Shown piece after piece: positions 43,912 through 52,448 of a DNA stretch of 64,000 nt (position 1 is the stretch's first letter; each line of letters opens with the position of its first letter). The notes under the pieces are model-generated. The model had not been told where the DNA came from. It saw only the letters and a list, made by a program, of their open reading frames with translations, and did not search any database. This stretch comes from Thermogutta sp039793925 (lineage in GTDB: Bacteria; Planctomycetota; Planctomycetia; Pirellulales; Thermoguttaceae), in the NCBI RefSeq assembly GCF_039793925.1, contig NZ_JBAMME010000130.1:100164-164163 (forward strand). The letters are read 5' to 3'. A program made the position numbers and the translations under genes.

Positions 43912-46092
43912 ATGAGCACAGGAGTCTGGCCCTTCAAGGAGACCGCCGTTCCGGAGTTCTACATCCCCGCCACAAGTTCGCTCTTTGAACGGCGTCCCCG
44001 GACGCTCAAGCATGGCGACACGTTCGCCATGTTCGACCATTACGGGGACATCGTGGTGGGGGATCGAACTCCGGAGGGCATTTATCATCTTGACACACGG
44101 TTTCTCTCCCGCCTGATCCTAAAAATCGAGGGGCAGCGACCGCTTTTACTCAGCTCCACTGTTCAGCGAAATAACGCTCTGTTGAACGTCGACTTAACCA
44201 ATCACGACGTTTTCCAGGATCACACCCTCGTCTTGCCCAAAGGGGCCATCCACATCCGCAGGTCCAAGTTCCTGTGGCAAACCGCATGCTATGAGGTCCT
44301 CACTCTGAGGAACTTCGACACGGTGGAGCACACTTTCGCACTGACGCTGGAATTCGGCGCGGACTTCGCCGACCTTTTTGAAGTTCGAGGATTCCAGCGC
44401 GAAAAAAGGGGCCACGTGGAGGCACACGTGGAAGACGCCTGCCGGCTCCGATTTATCTATCACTCACTCGATGGGCTGCCCCGGTCTACAGTGGTCACCT
44501 TTGATCCGGCGCCCGATCGCCTGACGACGACAAAATCTCAGTTTGCGCTGCGACTTGGTCCGAAAGAACGCTGCCGAATCAAGGTCACCGTCGAATGTCA
44601 GGTTGACAACCAGGCAACACACCAACGGGATTTTGCCCGAAGCGTCCGTCGAGCCCGACGGGCTCTCCTTGACGCGGCAGAGCGGGCGGCCGTTTTGGAA
44701 ACGTCCAACGAAACGGTGAACGAAATCCTCTGCCAGTCGATGGCGGACCTGACCATGCTCGTCACGGACACGCCGTGGAAGCCGTATCCCTATGCGGGCA
44801 TCCCGTGGTATTCCACAGCTTTTGGCCGAGACGGCCTCATCACTGCCATTGAGATGCTCTGGATCGACCCAGAAATCGCCCGTGGCGTATTGAATTTTCT
44901 TGCGGCGCATCAGGCCACTCACGACGATCCGCGAGCGGATGCGGAACCGGGGAAGATTCTACAAGAAATGCGGCAGTGTGAGCTGGCGCGACTGGGGGAG
45001 ATCCCCTTCGGACAATACTACGGATCGGTGGACGCCACGCCGCTTTTCATCATTCTTGCCGGACTCTACTGGCATCGCACCAATGACCGTCCAACGCTGG
45101 AAGCCCTTTGGCCCGCCGTCTGCCGGGCTTTCGACTGGATCGAAAACTACGGCGACCGCGATGGGGATGGGTTTGTGGAATACTACAGTCGGGCAAGCAG
45201 CGGTCTGACCAACCAGGGGTGGAAAAATTCCGGCGACGCCATCTTTCACGCCGACGGCCGACTTGCTCAACCTCCCATCGCACTGGTGGAAGTTCAGGGC
45301 TACGTGTACTTGGCCTACGATCTCGGCGTTCGGCTGGCCACCGAGATGAACGATCTGGTACTTGCAGTATCGCTGGAGGAGAAAAAAGAAAAATTGCGGA
45401 ATCGCTTTGAGGCGGCCTTCTGGTGCGATGACCTCGAATTTTACGCTCTGGCGCTCGATGGCAACAAAACACCTTGTCGTGTCCGCACATCCAACGCCGG
45501 CCAGCTTTTGTTTACCGGCTTACCGTGCCCGGACCGCGGTCAAAAAGTAGTTCGATCGCTCTTCAACTCCGACATGTTCAGCGGTTGGGGTATTCGCACC
45601 GTCAGCCGAAAAGAAATTCGCTACAATCCGGCCTCTTATCACAATGGCTCGGTTTGGCCCCATGACAACGCCCTGATCGGCCTGGGGCTTTCGCGCTACG
45701 GCTTCAAAGAGGAACTGACGCGATTGACGACGGCCATCTTAACTGCAGCCTCCCACATGGATTTGCGACGCCTTCCAGAGCTTTACTGCGGCTTTCAAAG
45801 GGAGCGCGATAAAGGGCCGACACTCTATCCGGTGGCATGCGCACCCCAGGCCTGGGCAGCAGCAGCACCGTTTGCCCTCCTGGGCGCCTGCCTGGGCGTG
45901 GACTTCAGTCCTGCGACTAACACCGTGCGACTTGTTCACCCTCGGCTTCCGCCATGCCTCGACTGGTTGACCATCCGCAACCTGCGACTCGGTCGGCCAC
46001 GAATGGACATCTTTCTCCAACGGCATGGTGATACCGTGGCCGCGCACGTCCTAAAACGGGAAGGGCCCGTAGAACTGGAGGTCATCCTCTGA
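43912..46092 (+). CDS. Glycogen-debranching-type amylo-alpha-1,6-glucosidase
   Basis: 726 aa. An N-terminal beta domain of GDE type (about 25-225; DTFAMFDHYGDIVVGDRTPE, GIYHLDTRFLSRL) is followed by an (alpha/alpha)6 barrel (about 280-700) with GIPWYSTAFGRDGLITAIEM, GDRDGDGFVEYYSRASSGLT, NQGWKNSGDAIFHADGR and NPASYHNGSVWPHDNALIGL. The family hydrolyses alpha-linked glucans or acts on glycosides with unclear specificity. GGGAG precedes ATG 43912. It lies 32 bp after the GT4 gene and very probably shares its operon; the frameshift there could reduce expression of both. Confidence 0.93.
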   Translation: MSTGVWPFKETAVPEFYIPATSSLFERRPRTLKHGDTFAMFDHYGDIVVGDRTPEGIYHLDTRFLSRLILKIEGQRPLLLSSTVQRNNALLNVDLTNHDVFQDHTLVLPKGAIHIRRSKFLWQTACYEVLTLRNFDTVEHTFALTLEFGADFADLFEVRGFQREKRGHVEAHVEDACRLRFIYHSLDGLPRSTVVTFDPAPDRLTTTKSQFALRLGPKERCRIKVTVECQVDNQATHQRDFARSVRRARRALLDAAERAAVLETSNETVNEILCQSMADLTMLVTDTPWKPYPYAGIPWYSTAFGRDGLITAIEMLWIDPEIARGVLNFLAAHQATHDDPRADAEPGKILQEMRQCELARLGEIPFGQYYGSVDATPLFIILAGLYWHRTNDRPTLEALWPAVCRAFDWIENYGDRDGDGFVEYYSRASSGLTNQGWKNSGDAIFHADGRLAQPPIALVEVQGYVYLAYDLGVRLATEMNDLVLAVSLEEKKEKLRNRFEAAFWCDDLEFYALALDGNKTPCRVRTSNAGQLLFTGLPCPDRGQKVVRSLFNSDMFSGWGIRTVSRKEIRYNPASYHNGSVWPHDNALIGLGLSRYGFKEELTRLTTAILTAASHMDLRRLPELYCGFQRERDKGPTLYPVACAPQAWAAAAPFALLGACLGVDFSPATNTVRLVHPRLPPCLDWLTIRNLRLGRPRMDIFLQRHGDTVAAHVLKREGPVELEVIL

Positions 46093-46114
46093 CGACCTGC
46101 TGAATGGTGCAGAA

Positions 46115-47017
46115 TCATAATGGACCGCCGGGAGTCGCTGCGGTCCTCAAGCTCGCTGCCGGCTCATGTCCTGCCACCGGATTTGTCAGCCTGCCAATCC
46201 CCTCGATCTCCACCTCCACAACATCGCCTGCTTTCAGAAACACCGGAGGATTTCTGGTAAAGCCGACACCGCCAGGCGTTCCTGTGAAGATAAGATCGCC
46301 GGGCTCCAGCGTGCAGACACGGGACACGTACGCAATAAGCCGCGGAATTGAGAAAATGAACTGACTGGTCCGCGAATCCTGCATAACGTTGCCATTGAGA
46401 ATGAGCCGAATACGCAGATCGTGCGGATTCTCGATTTCGTCCTTTGTCAGCAGGTGCGGTCCTGTGGGAGCGAATGTGTCAAAGGATTTACCGAGCAGCC
46501 ACTGGCCACCGGGCTTTTTGAGCTGCCAGTCCCGTGCCGACACATCGTTGCCGCACATGTATCCCGCCACGTAATTCCTGGCTTCCTGCTCTGGAATTCG
46601 TCGGCCACTCCGCCCGATGACAACGACCAGTTCCGCCTCATAATCCACCTCGTTAGAGTCGGCCGGCAAATGGATAGTTTCCCCCGGCCCGATGATGGCG
46701 GTGGGAAATTTATTAAAAATGACTGGCTCAGGGGGCGGTGTGGCGCCCGTTTCGGCGGCGTGGTCTGCGTAGTTGAGTCCCACACAGATAATCTTTCGGG
46801 GCATGGGAATTGGAGCCGTCAACCGTACAGTCCCGGCCAGTGCCTTGCCTCGCTCCAGCACCCTCTTGAGAAAGGGCCAGGCATCTTCGCCCATGGCGAG
46901 GACAGCGCCAAGATCTGTGGGCAGTGCCGGTTCATTTTGATGGAGATCAACGATTTCGCCATCACGGACAATGGCTGCGCGAGGCCCGTCTGGGCTGGCG
47001 TAGGAAACTAACCGCAT
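46115..47017 (-). CDS. Fumarylacetoacetate hydrolase (FAH) family protein
   Basis: 300 aa. FAH-fold enzyme that cleaves or decarboxylates beta-keto or ring-derived acids using Mg2+. Motifs: KIICVGLNYADHAAETG, EPVIFNKFPTAIIGPGE, VDYEAELVVVIGR with the metal-binding E-x-E type pair, GNDVSARDWQ, GKSFDTFAPTGP and PGDLIFTGTPGGVGFTR. The exact reaction (for example 2-hydroxyhepta-diene-dioate isomerase or acylpyruvase) cannot be chosen. AGAGAGG at 8-base spacing supports ATG 47017. It faces the debranching-enzyme gene with a 22-bp gap. Confidence 0.94.
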   Translation of the reverse strand: MRLVSYASPDGPRAAIVRDGEIVDLHQNEPALPTDLGAVLAMGEDAWPFLKRVLERGKALAGTVRLTAPIPMPRKIICVGLNYADHAAETGATPPPEPVIFNKFPTAIIGPGETIHLPADSNEVDYEAELVVVIGRSGRRIPEQEARNYVAGYMCGNDVSARDWQLKKPGGQWLLGKSFDTFAPTGPHLLTKDEIENPHDLRIRLILNGNVMQDSRTSQFIFSIPRLIAYVSRVCTLEPGDLIFTGTPGGVGFTRNPPVFLKAGDVVEVEIEGIGRLTNPVAGHEPAASLRTAATPGGPL

Positions 47018-47171
47018 GACCAAACCTCTCTCAAGCGATGGGTTCCTTCTTTTCTTTGTGCTCAGTACCGCGCGATTCGTACGAGTATATCAGGCCATCC
47101 CGAAATATCCAGGCGCTTTTAACGACCTACCAATCGTGTCGCTGCTTTTGCAAGCTGTTCGTCGGCGCAAT

Positions 47172-47204
47172 AAAAAACCCGGCGGAGTTCGCATCTCCAC
47201 CGGG
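47172..47204 (-). terminator. Terminator of the Ala-rich coiled-coil gene
   Basis: On the minus strand, CCCGGTGGAG (47195-47204) pairs with CTCCGCCGGG (47178-47187) with one mismatch or wobble, then six Ts (47172-47177). It lies 50 bp after the stop at 47254. Confidence 0.75.
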
Positions 47205-47253
47205 CCTGCGGGAAACTCCCGCCTTCATGCGGCTTCCCACAAAGGTGCTGGAC

Positions 47254-48072
47254 TCACGGGCTGCTGGCCGCTGGAGAGGCGGGCGAATCCTGCGCCGAAG
47301 CCCCCGCAGAACCAGCTTCGGCGCCTGAGACGTTTTCGGCCGGCTGGGCGGGCTGAGCTGGGGCGCCCGATTCACCAGCAGATGGGGCAGCCTCCTGGCC
47401 GGGAGCAGCCGATTCAGACTTCTTTTCAGCTTCGGCTTTGGCCTTTTCCGCTTCCGCCTTCATGGCCTCTGCTTCTTTACGGGCTTGCTCCACCGCCGCT
47501 TTTTCCTTCGCCAGATCGGCCTTGGCTGCCTCAAGCTTTTGCTGCTCCGCCTGGAGCGCCTGCTGGGCCTTGGCCAGATCGGCTTTCGCCGCTTCAACTT
47601 TGGCCATTTCGGCCTTGGCCTGATCCATGAGGGCCTGAGCCTCCGCCTTCATCTTTTCGGCTTCGGCTTTGGCCTGATTAGCTGCCGCAACGTCGGCTTT
47701 GGCTTTAGCGGATGCGGCCTCTGCCTCTGCTTTCGCCTTAAGTGCCGCTTCCGTCTCCTGCCGGATCTTTTCGAGGGCCTTGGCAGCTTCCTCACGAACG
47801 GATGCGAGGGCCTTTTCCACGGCGGCTTTCACAGCCTCGGCCTCCTTTTTAGCAGCTTCCGCGGCAGCCTTAGCCTCTTCCGCCTCCTTTTTGGCCTGTT
47901 CGGCCTTGGCCCGTTCCTCCTGGAGCGCCACTAAGGCGGGATTCACCCGGCGACATCGCAGCCTCGCCAACAGCCCTGGGCCAGGGCGAAACAGCCCGGC
48001 GCTCGCCATCTCCGCGGTTAGCGCCAGCAAGACTACGGCGCCCACCGCTCCCACGGCAACTTTGCGCATCAT
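47254..48072 (-). CDS. Exported Ala/Lys/Glu-rich coiled-coil protein
   Basis: 272 aa. A signal peptide (AVGAVGAVVLLALTAEMASA) precedes a basic patch (LLARLRCRRVNP), then about 170 residues of near-continuous heptad helix rich in A, K, E and Q (KAEAEKMKAEAQALMDQ, DLAKAQQALQAEQQKLEA), with no prolines until the last 50 residues, which are Ser/Ala/Pro/Gly-rich. This predicts a long coiled coil outside the cytoplasm, perhaps a structural or wall-spacing element. AAGGAGGAAG precedes the start. Low-complexity composition makes homology calls unreliable. It has its own terminator. Confidence 0.82.
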   Translation of the reverse strand: MMRKVAVGAVGAVVLLALTAEMASAGLFRPGPGLLARLRCRRVNPALVALQEERAKAEQAKKEAEEAKAAAEAAKKEAEAVKAAVEKALASVREEAAKALEKIRQETEAALKAKAEAEAASAKAKADVAAANQAKAEAEKMKAEAQALMDQAKAEMAKVEAAKADLAKAQQALQAEQQKLEAAKADLAKEKAAVEQARKEAEAMKAEAEKAKAEAEKKSESAAPGQEAAPSAGESGAPAQPAQPAENVSGAEAGSAGASAQDSPASPAASSP

Positions 48073-48355
48073 CGGTCTTCCTCCTTTTATCTAACCGGAC
48101 GACCCATCCAGAAAGCCGGAAGGACCACCCTTTCCGGCCAACACCCTTCGCGTGTCAAAGCGATGCCCGGGAACGTTTGGTCGCCACCGAAAGGACAGTA
48201 ATACCAACCTCACGGCGAGAAACGACTCTCCCGGAAACAGTGAAAGACTCATGAACTCATCTGGGGACTTCCCCCTGCCCGGTTATCTATGATAATTCGT
48301 TTTTGTTGCAGTTGCACGGCTCGCAAGTTGAAACCATCCCCTGAGGACTCACACC

Positions 48356-49690
48356 ATGAGGTTGTGCAAGTTTTGCGTTGCTGCTGCGGCCCTGATCGGG
48401 CTTGGCCAGGTTGTCACTCCACCGACCGCGTTGAAAAATGCTCACGCGGACGATTGGCCTCAATGGCGGGGGCCCAACCGCGATGGCGTTTGGCGGGAAA
48501 CAGGGATCATCGATCGCTTCGACAGCCCGGAAATCAAACTGCGATGGAAGGCCAAGATATCCGGCGGATATTCAGGACCGACGGTCGCTGATGGCCGGGT
48601 GTTTGTTACAGATCGTGTTACGGACCCTGAAGAGCAGGAACGCGTGTTGGCGTTCGATGCCCGCACGGGAGCACTCCTGTGGGTATACTCCTACCCCTGC
48701 TCCTATAAAAATGTCACCTATCGGACTGGTCCACGAGCGTCTGTCACAATTCATGAGGGGCTGGCCTACGCGCTGGGAACCATGGGCCATCTCCATTGCC
48801 TGGAGGCCGCCACGGGAAAAGTGGTCTGGAAGAAGATACCGAACGTAGACTGGGAGGTCCGCGTGCCCACCTGGGGAGTGGCCGCGGCTCCGCTGGTAGT
48901 GGGCGACCTACTCGTCGTGCAGATTGGGGCACGCCAGGGTTGTGTTGTGGCGATGGATCGAAGGACCGGAGAATTTCGCTGGAGCGCGCTGGAGGATGAG
49001 GCGTCCTACTCGGCTCCGATCCTCATACGTCAGGGACAGCACGATGCGGTTGTTGTGTGGACCGGTCAGCGACTGGCCGGATTGGAAGCCAGCACTGGTC
49101 GCGTCTTCTGGGAAGTACCGTTCACCCATCGCCGGTGGATTGACGCCATCATTTCGCCCGTGTTTGATCCCGCCACCAATCGCTTGTTCATCAGTTGTTT
49201 CGATGATGGGTCGCTCATGCTTCAGCTCGATCCGGAACACTTAACCGTGAAGAACCTTTGGTCCCGGAAAGGAAAGAACGAAATCGAAACGGATGCTCTC
49301 CATTGCCTGATGTCAAGTCCAATCCTGAAATTGAATTGGATTTACGGAGTGGACAGCTACGGACAGTTCCGCTGCCTGGACGCCAACAATGGAGATCGGA
49401 TCTGGGAAAACACCACGTTAACGTCCCAGTTGCGCTGGGGCACACTTCATATGGTCCAGCAGGCCGATCGCGTGTGGATGTTCAACGATCAGGGAGAACT
49501 CATCATCGCGCGGCTATCACCACGCGGCGTCGAAGTGATTTCGCGTGCTCGGCTCCTGCGTCCCACCAGAGGACAGCTTCCCCGGGGTGAGGGTGTCACG
49601 TGGTCTCACCCGGCCTTCGCGGATCGACACGTATTTAACCGAAATGACGAGGAACTCGTCTGTGCTGATCTGTCGGCCGACGCTCAATGA
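48356..49690 (+). CDS. Exported PQQ-type beta-propeller protein
   Basis: 444 aa. A signal peptide covers about 1-31. The mature part starts DDWPQWRGPNRDGVW, the hallmark of the planctomycete PQQ/quinoprotein-like propeller family, and carries repeated blades ending in tryptophan-docking motifs (VLAFDARTGALLWVYSYP, LEAATGKVVWKKIP, AMDRRTGEFRWSAL, CLDANNGDRIWEN). Most members act as binding scaffolds and not as quinoprotein dehydrogenases; I see no evidence for catalysis. Monocistronic as far as can be seen. Confidence 0.88.
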   Translation: MRLCKFCVAAAALIGLGQVVTPPTALKNAHADDWPQWRGPNRDGVWRETGIIDRFDSPEIKLRWKAKISGGYSGPTVADGRVFVTDRVTDPEEQERVLAFDARTGALLWVYSYPCSYKNVTYRTGPRASVTIHEGLAYALGTMGHLHCLEAATGKVVWKKIPNVDWEVRVPTWGVAAAPLVVGDLLVVQIGARQGCVVAMDRRTGEFRWSALEDEASYSAPILIRQGQHDAVVVWTGQRLAGLEASTGRVFWEVPFTHRRWIDAIISPVFDPATNRLFISCFDDGSLMLQLDPEHLTVKNLWSRKGKNEIETDALHCLMSSPILKLNWIYGVDSYGQFRCLDANNGDRIWENTTLTSQLRWGTLHMVQQADRVWMFNDQGELIIARLSPRGVEVISRARLLRPTRGQLPRGEGVTWSHPAFADRHVFNRNDEELVCADLSADAQ

Positions 49691-50402
49691 TCGCCTGCCA
49701 CGCTGAGTCGCGACCCCAGGTGGCGTAGCCAATGACCGTCACCAAAAACCTGGGGACTCGAGCGTTACGAAAAGCTGTTTCTACGGCGGGTCGTGCTTCG
49801 CAGAGCCTCTTTCTCAAGCACTCGCGATCCATGATCTTCGGACCCGCAAGCACTGCCGAGCTTCAGATTGAATGGGCTGCTCCTGAAAGAGCTGCGGCCG
49901 CCCAGCCTGGCCTTTGAGTCGGCGTCAGTGTTGCGAGCCTCGGAGAAGCCCAGAGTCGCAATGAGTGTACGAGTTTTGCCCATCATCCTGTCAAATGACC
50001 TTTTCGACAACGGCGAAGCTCTCGGGTTTATAACAACAAGCAATCTCACAAAGCCACAACGGCCCATCACGTGTAAAGTTGTTAGCAGGAATATGTTGTA
50101 TTTCTTTTCCGTGCATGCAGTGCAAATATTGCAAAGGCATTTTTTTCCTTCGGTTTTACGAAACCTCGCACGATCCAACGCGTTTACATTGTAGGGAAAT
50201 TGGACTAGAATTTGGTTAGAGATAGGTCAACTCGCCTGCTCGCTCACGCCCGAAAAAGGCCCTCAAAACGGAACAGAAATAGACCCTCTTTCTCGTGAGC
50301 AGCATGCCGTAAAGGTTCCTCTGGGGAGGCTTTGCGCACGCGTTATGTTGTTTTTCTTAGTCTTCTGACTTTGGCAGTGTGATGCGGTATGGAGGTAGTT
50401 CC
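49691..50402. other. Long intergenic region with a promoter candidate
   Basis: 712 bp before the DUF1559 gene. The right half carries the promoter candidate at 50183-50211. Small hairpins around 50125-50170 lack the length for a confident call. No coding or RNA gene is supported. Confidence 0.5.
50183..50211 (+). promoter_or_regulatory. Candidate promoter of the DUF1559 gene
   Basis: TTTACA (50183-50188), 17 bp, TAGAAT (50206-50211), the same -10 as the acs promoter. The 5' leader to the ATG would be about 185 bases. Confidence 0.5.
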
Positions 50403-51494
50403 ATGAAGAAGTCTTCACAAGTCTTGGTAAGTAAAGGGTTTACACTCGTCGAACTCCTTGTGGTGATCGCCATCATCGGGATTTTGATTGCTCTCCTATT
50501 GCCGGCTGTGCAAGCGGCACGGGAAGCAGCCCGCCGGAGCCAGTGCACCAACAACCTCAAACAGTTGGGGTTGGCCATTCACAATTTTCACGATGTGAAC
50601 AACGTCTTTCCCATCGGTCAGCCGGACGATGACAACGACAACTATGCTTGGGGCGCCTACATTCTTCCCTATGTGGAACAGAAACAGATGTACGACACGC
50701 TGGTGAGTGGTGGCGCAGCCCTGGTGTATATCCCTGGAGGCGACAACCTCAAAGTCCATGGGGCCATTCGCCAGATTCCTGGAGTTTCCCCTGCATTGCC
50801 CACTGGTCACCCGGTGCGTAGCACCGACAGCTACGACTGGTGGACGCAGGTTCGCAACAACCACGGCAATCCGAGCGGTGCCAACAACCAAGGCGCCAAA
50901 ACCATCATCAGCGTGTACATCTGCCCGAGCGACGTTCTCCCCAAGCAGGACAACAATGGCTACGGGAAGTCGAACTATTGCTGCTGCCTGGGTGGCGATA
51001 CGCCCTGGTACATTCAATTGACCTCCGGTGGTGGTCCAAGCTGGTCGCAGCCCAACGGTGCTTCTGGCCAGAACGGAATGTTCCGCCTGGCGCAGACGAA
51101 CGACTACCATTACGTGACAAGCTTTGCCGACCTCACGGACGGTTCCAGCAATGTGATCGCCATTGGTGAAGTGTCGGAGTCGGCTAACGTGACCCGCACA
51201 ATGATCGACCGTGTGTTTCCGCTTTGGGCGGGAGGTAACAACGACTGGGCTGGCCAATGGCGGATTCCTTCCTGGGCCCGTGTCGCCGGTCAGTACACCC
51301 CCATCAACAGCAAAGATACGACGCCCGTCGCGGGCATCGCGCTTTCCGACTTCGCCTTCGGTAGCAAACATCCTGGCGGCGCCAACTTCCTGTTTGGCGA
51401 CGGGTCTGTGCACTTCTTGTCCGAGACAATTGACACAGTCCTCTACGAGCGGCTAGCCGCCATCAATGATGGCAACCCAGTTCAGGTTCCATAA
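50403..51494 (+). CDS. DUF1559 pseudopilin (prepilin-type N-terminus, H-X9-DG C-terminus)
   Basis: 363 aa. The N-terminus has a type IV prepilin cleavage site, KGFTLVELLVVIAIIGILIA, with cleavage after the glycine by a prepilin peptidase, then the hydrophobic assembly helix and AAREAARRSQCTNNLKQLGL. The outer domain ends KHPGGANFLFGDGSVHFL, the H-X9-DG signature. Planctomycetes encode many of these; they probably form pilus-like or surface assemblies, but their function is poorly known. GGAGGT in the leader sets ATG 50403. A lipoprotein gene follows after 266 bp with a matching leader motif. Confidence 0.95.
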   Translation: MKKSSQVLVSKGFTLVELLVVIAIIGILIALLLPAVQAAREAARRSQCTNNLKQLGLAIHNFHDVNNVFPIGQPDDDNDNYAWGAYILPYVEQKQMYDTLVSGGAALVYIPGGDNLKVHGAIRQIPGVSPALPTGHPVRSTDSYDWWTQVRNNHGNPSGANNQGAKTIISVYICPSDVLPKQDNNGYGKSNYCCCLGGDTPWYIQLTSGGGPSWSQPNGASGQNGMFRLAQTNDYHYVTSFADLTDGSSNVIAIGEVSESANVTRTMIDRVFPLWAGGNNDWAGQWRIPSWARVAGQYTPINSKDTTPVAGIALSDFAFGSKHPGGANFLFGDGSVHFLSETIDTVLYERLAAINDGNPVQVP

Positions 51495-51589
51495 CGCTCA
51501 GGGGCATCTCACAAAGCGATCGACAACCTGACGTTGTTCCGTTTAGACGTTCGGCCCAGCCTGATCAGGTTGGAACATTGAACAGTAAG

Positions 51590-51615
51590 AGGCGGGTGCA
51601 AAATGGCATCCGCCT
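51590..51615 (+). terminator. Possible terminator after the DUF1559 gene
   Basis: AGGCGGGTGC (51590-51599) pairs with GCATCCGCCT (51606-51615) with one G-T wobble; the following bases are only moderately T-rich. Confidence 0.45.
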
Positions 51616-51760
51616 TTGCTATTCCTTGATCGGGCGCGTTGCCAAATTCGCCCGGGTGTGATAGCTTGACTGCCAAGGCAGGTATTTGATCAGCTTGACG
51701 TTTAAGCGAGGCTGATCAGGTCAAAGTCTCACCATCGATCCGGTATGGAGGTGCTCTGAC

Positions 51761-52210
51761 ATGAAAGTACGATCACTCGTGACGGTATGGTTGGTATCGG
51801 TGGCCATTGGCCTTCTGGTTTTGGCCGGTTGTGGGCCAAAATCCGGCGCGGAGTACAAGGTGGCGCCAGTACGGGGCAAGGTGATCTATAACGGTCAGCC
51901 TGTGACGAGCGGCGGCATCCGTTTCCGTCCCATTGAGGTCCCCGGCGCTAAAGAGGGTTCGCTCGGCAAACCGGCCACAGGAGAGGTTAAAAGCGACGGG
52001 ACCTTCGTCCTCAGCACGTATCGAGAGGGCGATGGCGCCGTGGTAGGCAAACATGAAGTCTCGTACATTCCCGTCTCCAAAGGCGCTGAGACGTACGAGG
52101 ATAAACCCGAACCCTCTCCCTATGCCGGTTTGGTGCCCAAGGAAAAAGTGGTCGAAGTTAAGCCCGGTCAAAACGAAATCACCATCGAACTTGTGCCTAT
52201 GCAGAAGTAA
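51761..52210 (+). CDS. Lipoprotein, carboxypeptidase-regulatory-like beta domain
   Basis: 149 aa. Signal peptide with lipobox LLVLAGCG, then a small beta-sandwich (VRGKVIYNGQPVTSGGIRFR, GTFVLSTYREGDGAVVGKHE, VKPGQNEITIELV) of the type seen in planctomycete lipoproteins that follow DUF1559 genes. It shares the 12-base leader CGGTATGGAGGT with the upstream gene, which suggests the same ribosome-binding context. Probably anchored outside the cytoplasm and possibly a partner of the pseudopilin. A terminator follows. Confidence 0.85.
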   Translation: MKVRSLVTVWLVSVAIGLLVLAGCGPKSGAEYKVAPVRGKVIYNGQPVTSGGIRFRPIEVPGAKEGSLGKPATGEVKSDGTFVLSTYREGDGAVVGKHEVSYIPVSKGAETYEDKPEPSPYAGLVPKEKVVEVKPGQNEITIELVPMQK

Positions 52211-52247
52211 CCCTGCGGCAAAACTGTCAGGGGTCTAAAGCAGTTCC

Positions 52248-52291
52248 AGACGGCTTGGGCCTTTAGAACCGGCTCACGCCGTCTTTTCTTT
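52248..52291 (+). terminator. Rho-independent terminator after the lipoprotein gene
   Basis: AGACGGC (52248-52254) pairs with GCCGTCT (52278-52284); an inner GGGCC/GGCTC stem extends it across a 2-base internal loop; a T-rich run follows. The A-rich left flank may also stop glnA transcripts coming from the other side. Confidence 0.7.
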
Positions 52292-52448
52292 GGGAAATGC
52301 TTCGTGGTCAAACTTGCAGATTGGCAAATCTTCAGAAATTTCGAAAAAACATCGGTCCCGGATGAGTTCCGCAGCACTCACCCGGGACTGGCGAAACTCC
52401 AGGGGCCAGAAGCCGACAGCTAGGGAAAGTTATTCTGACCCCCGGCAA

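Noticed and set aside
47016..47630. Plus-strand frame opposite the Ala-rich coiled-coil gene
   Set aside because: Its Pro/Leu/Arg-rich product mirrors the repetitive codons of the real gene on the minus strand.
50496..51413. A 305-codon open frame antisense to the DUF1559 gene
   Set aside because: The pseudopilin frame is unambiguous; this frame has His/Val/Arg-rich shadow composition and no start signal.
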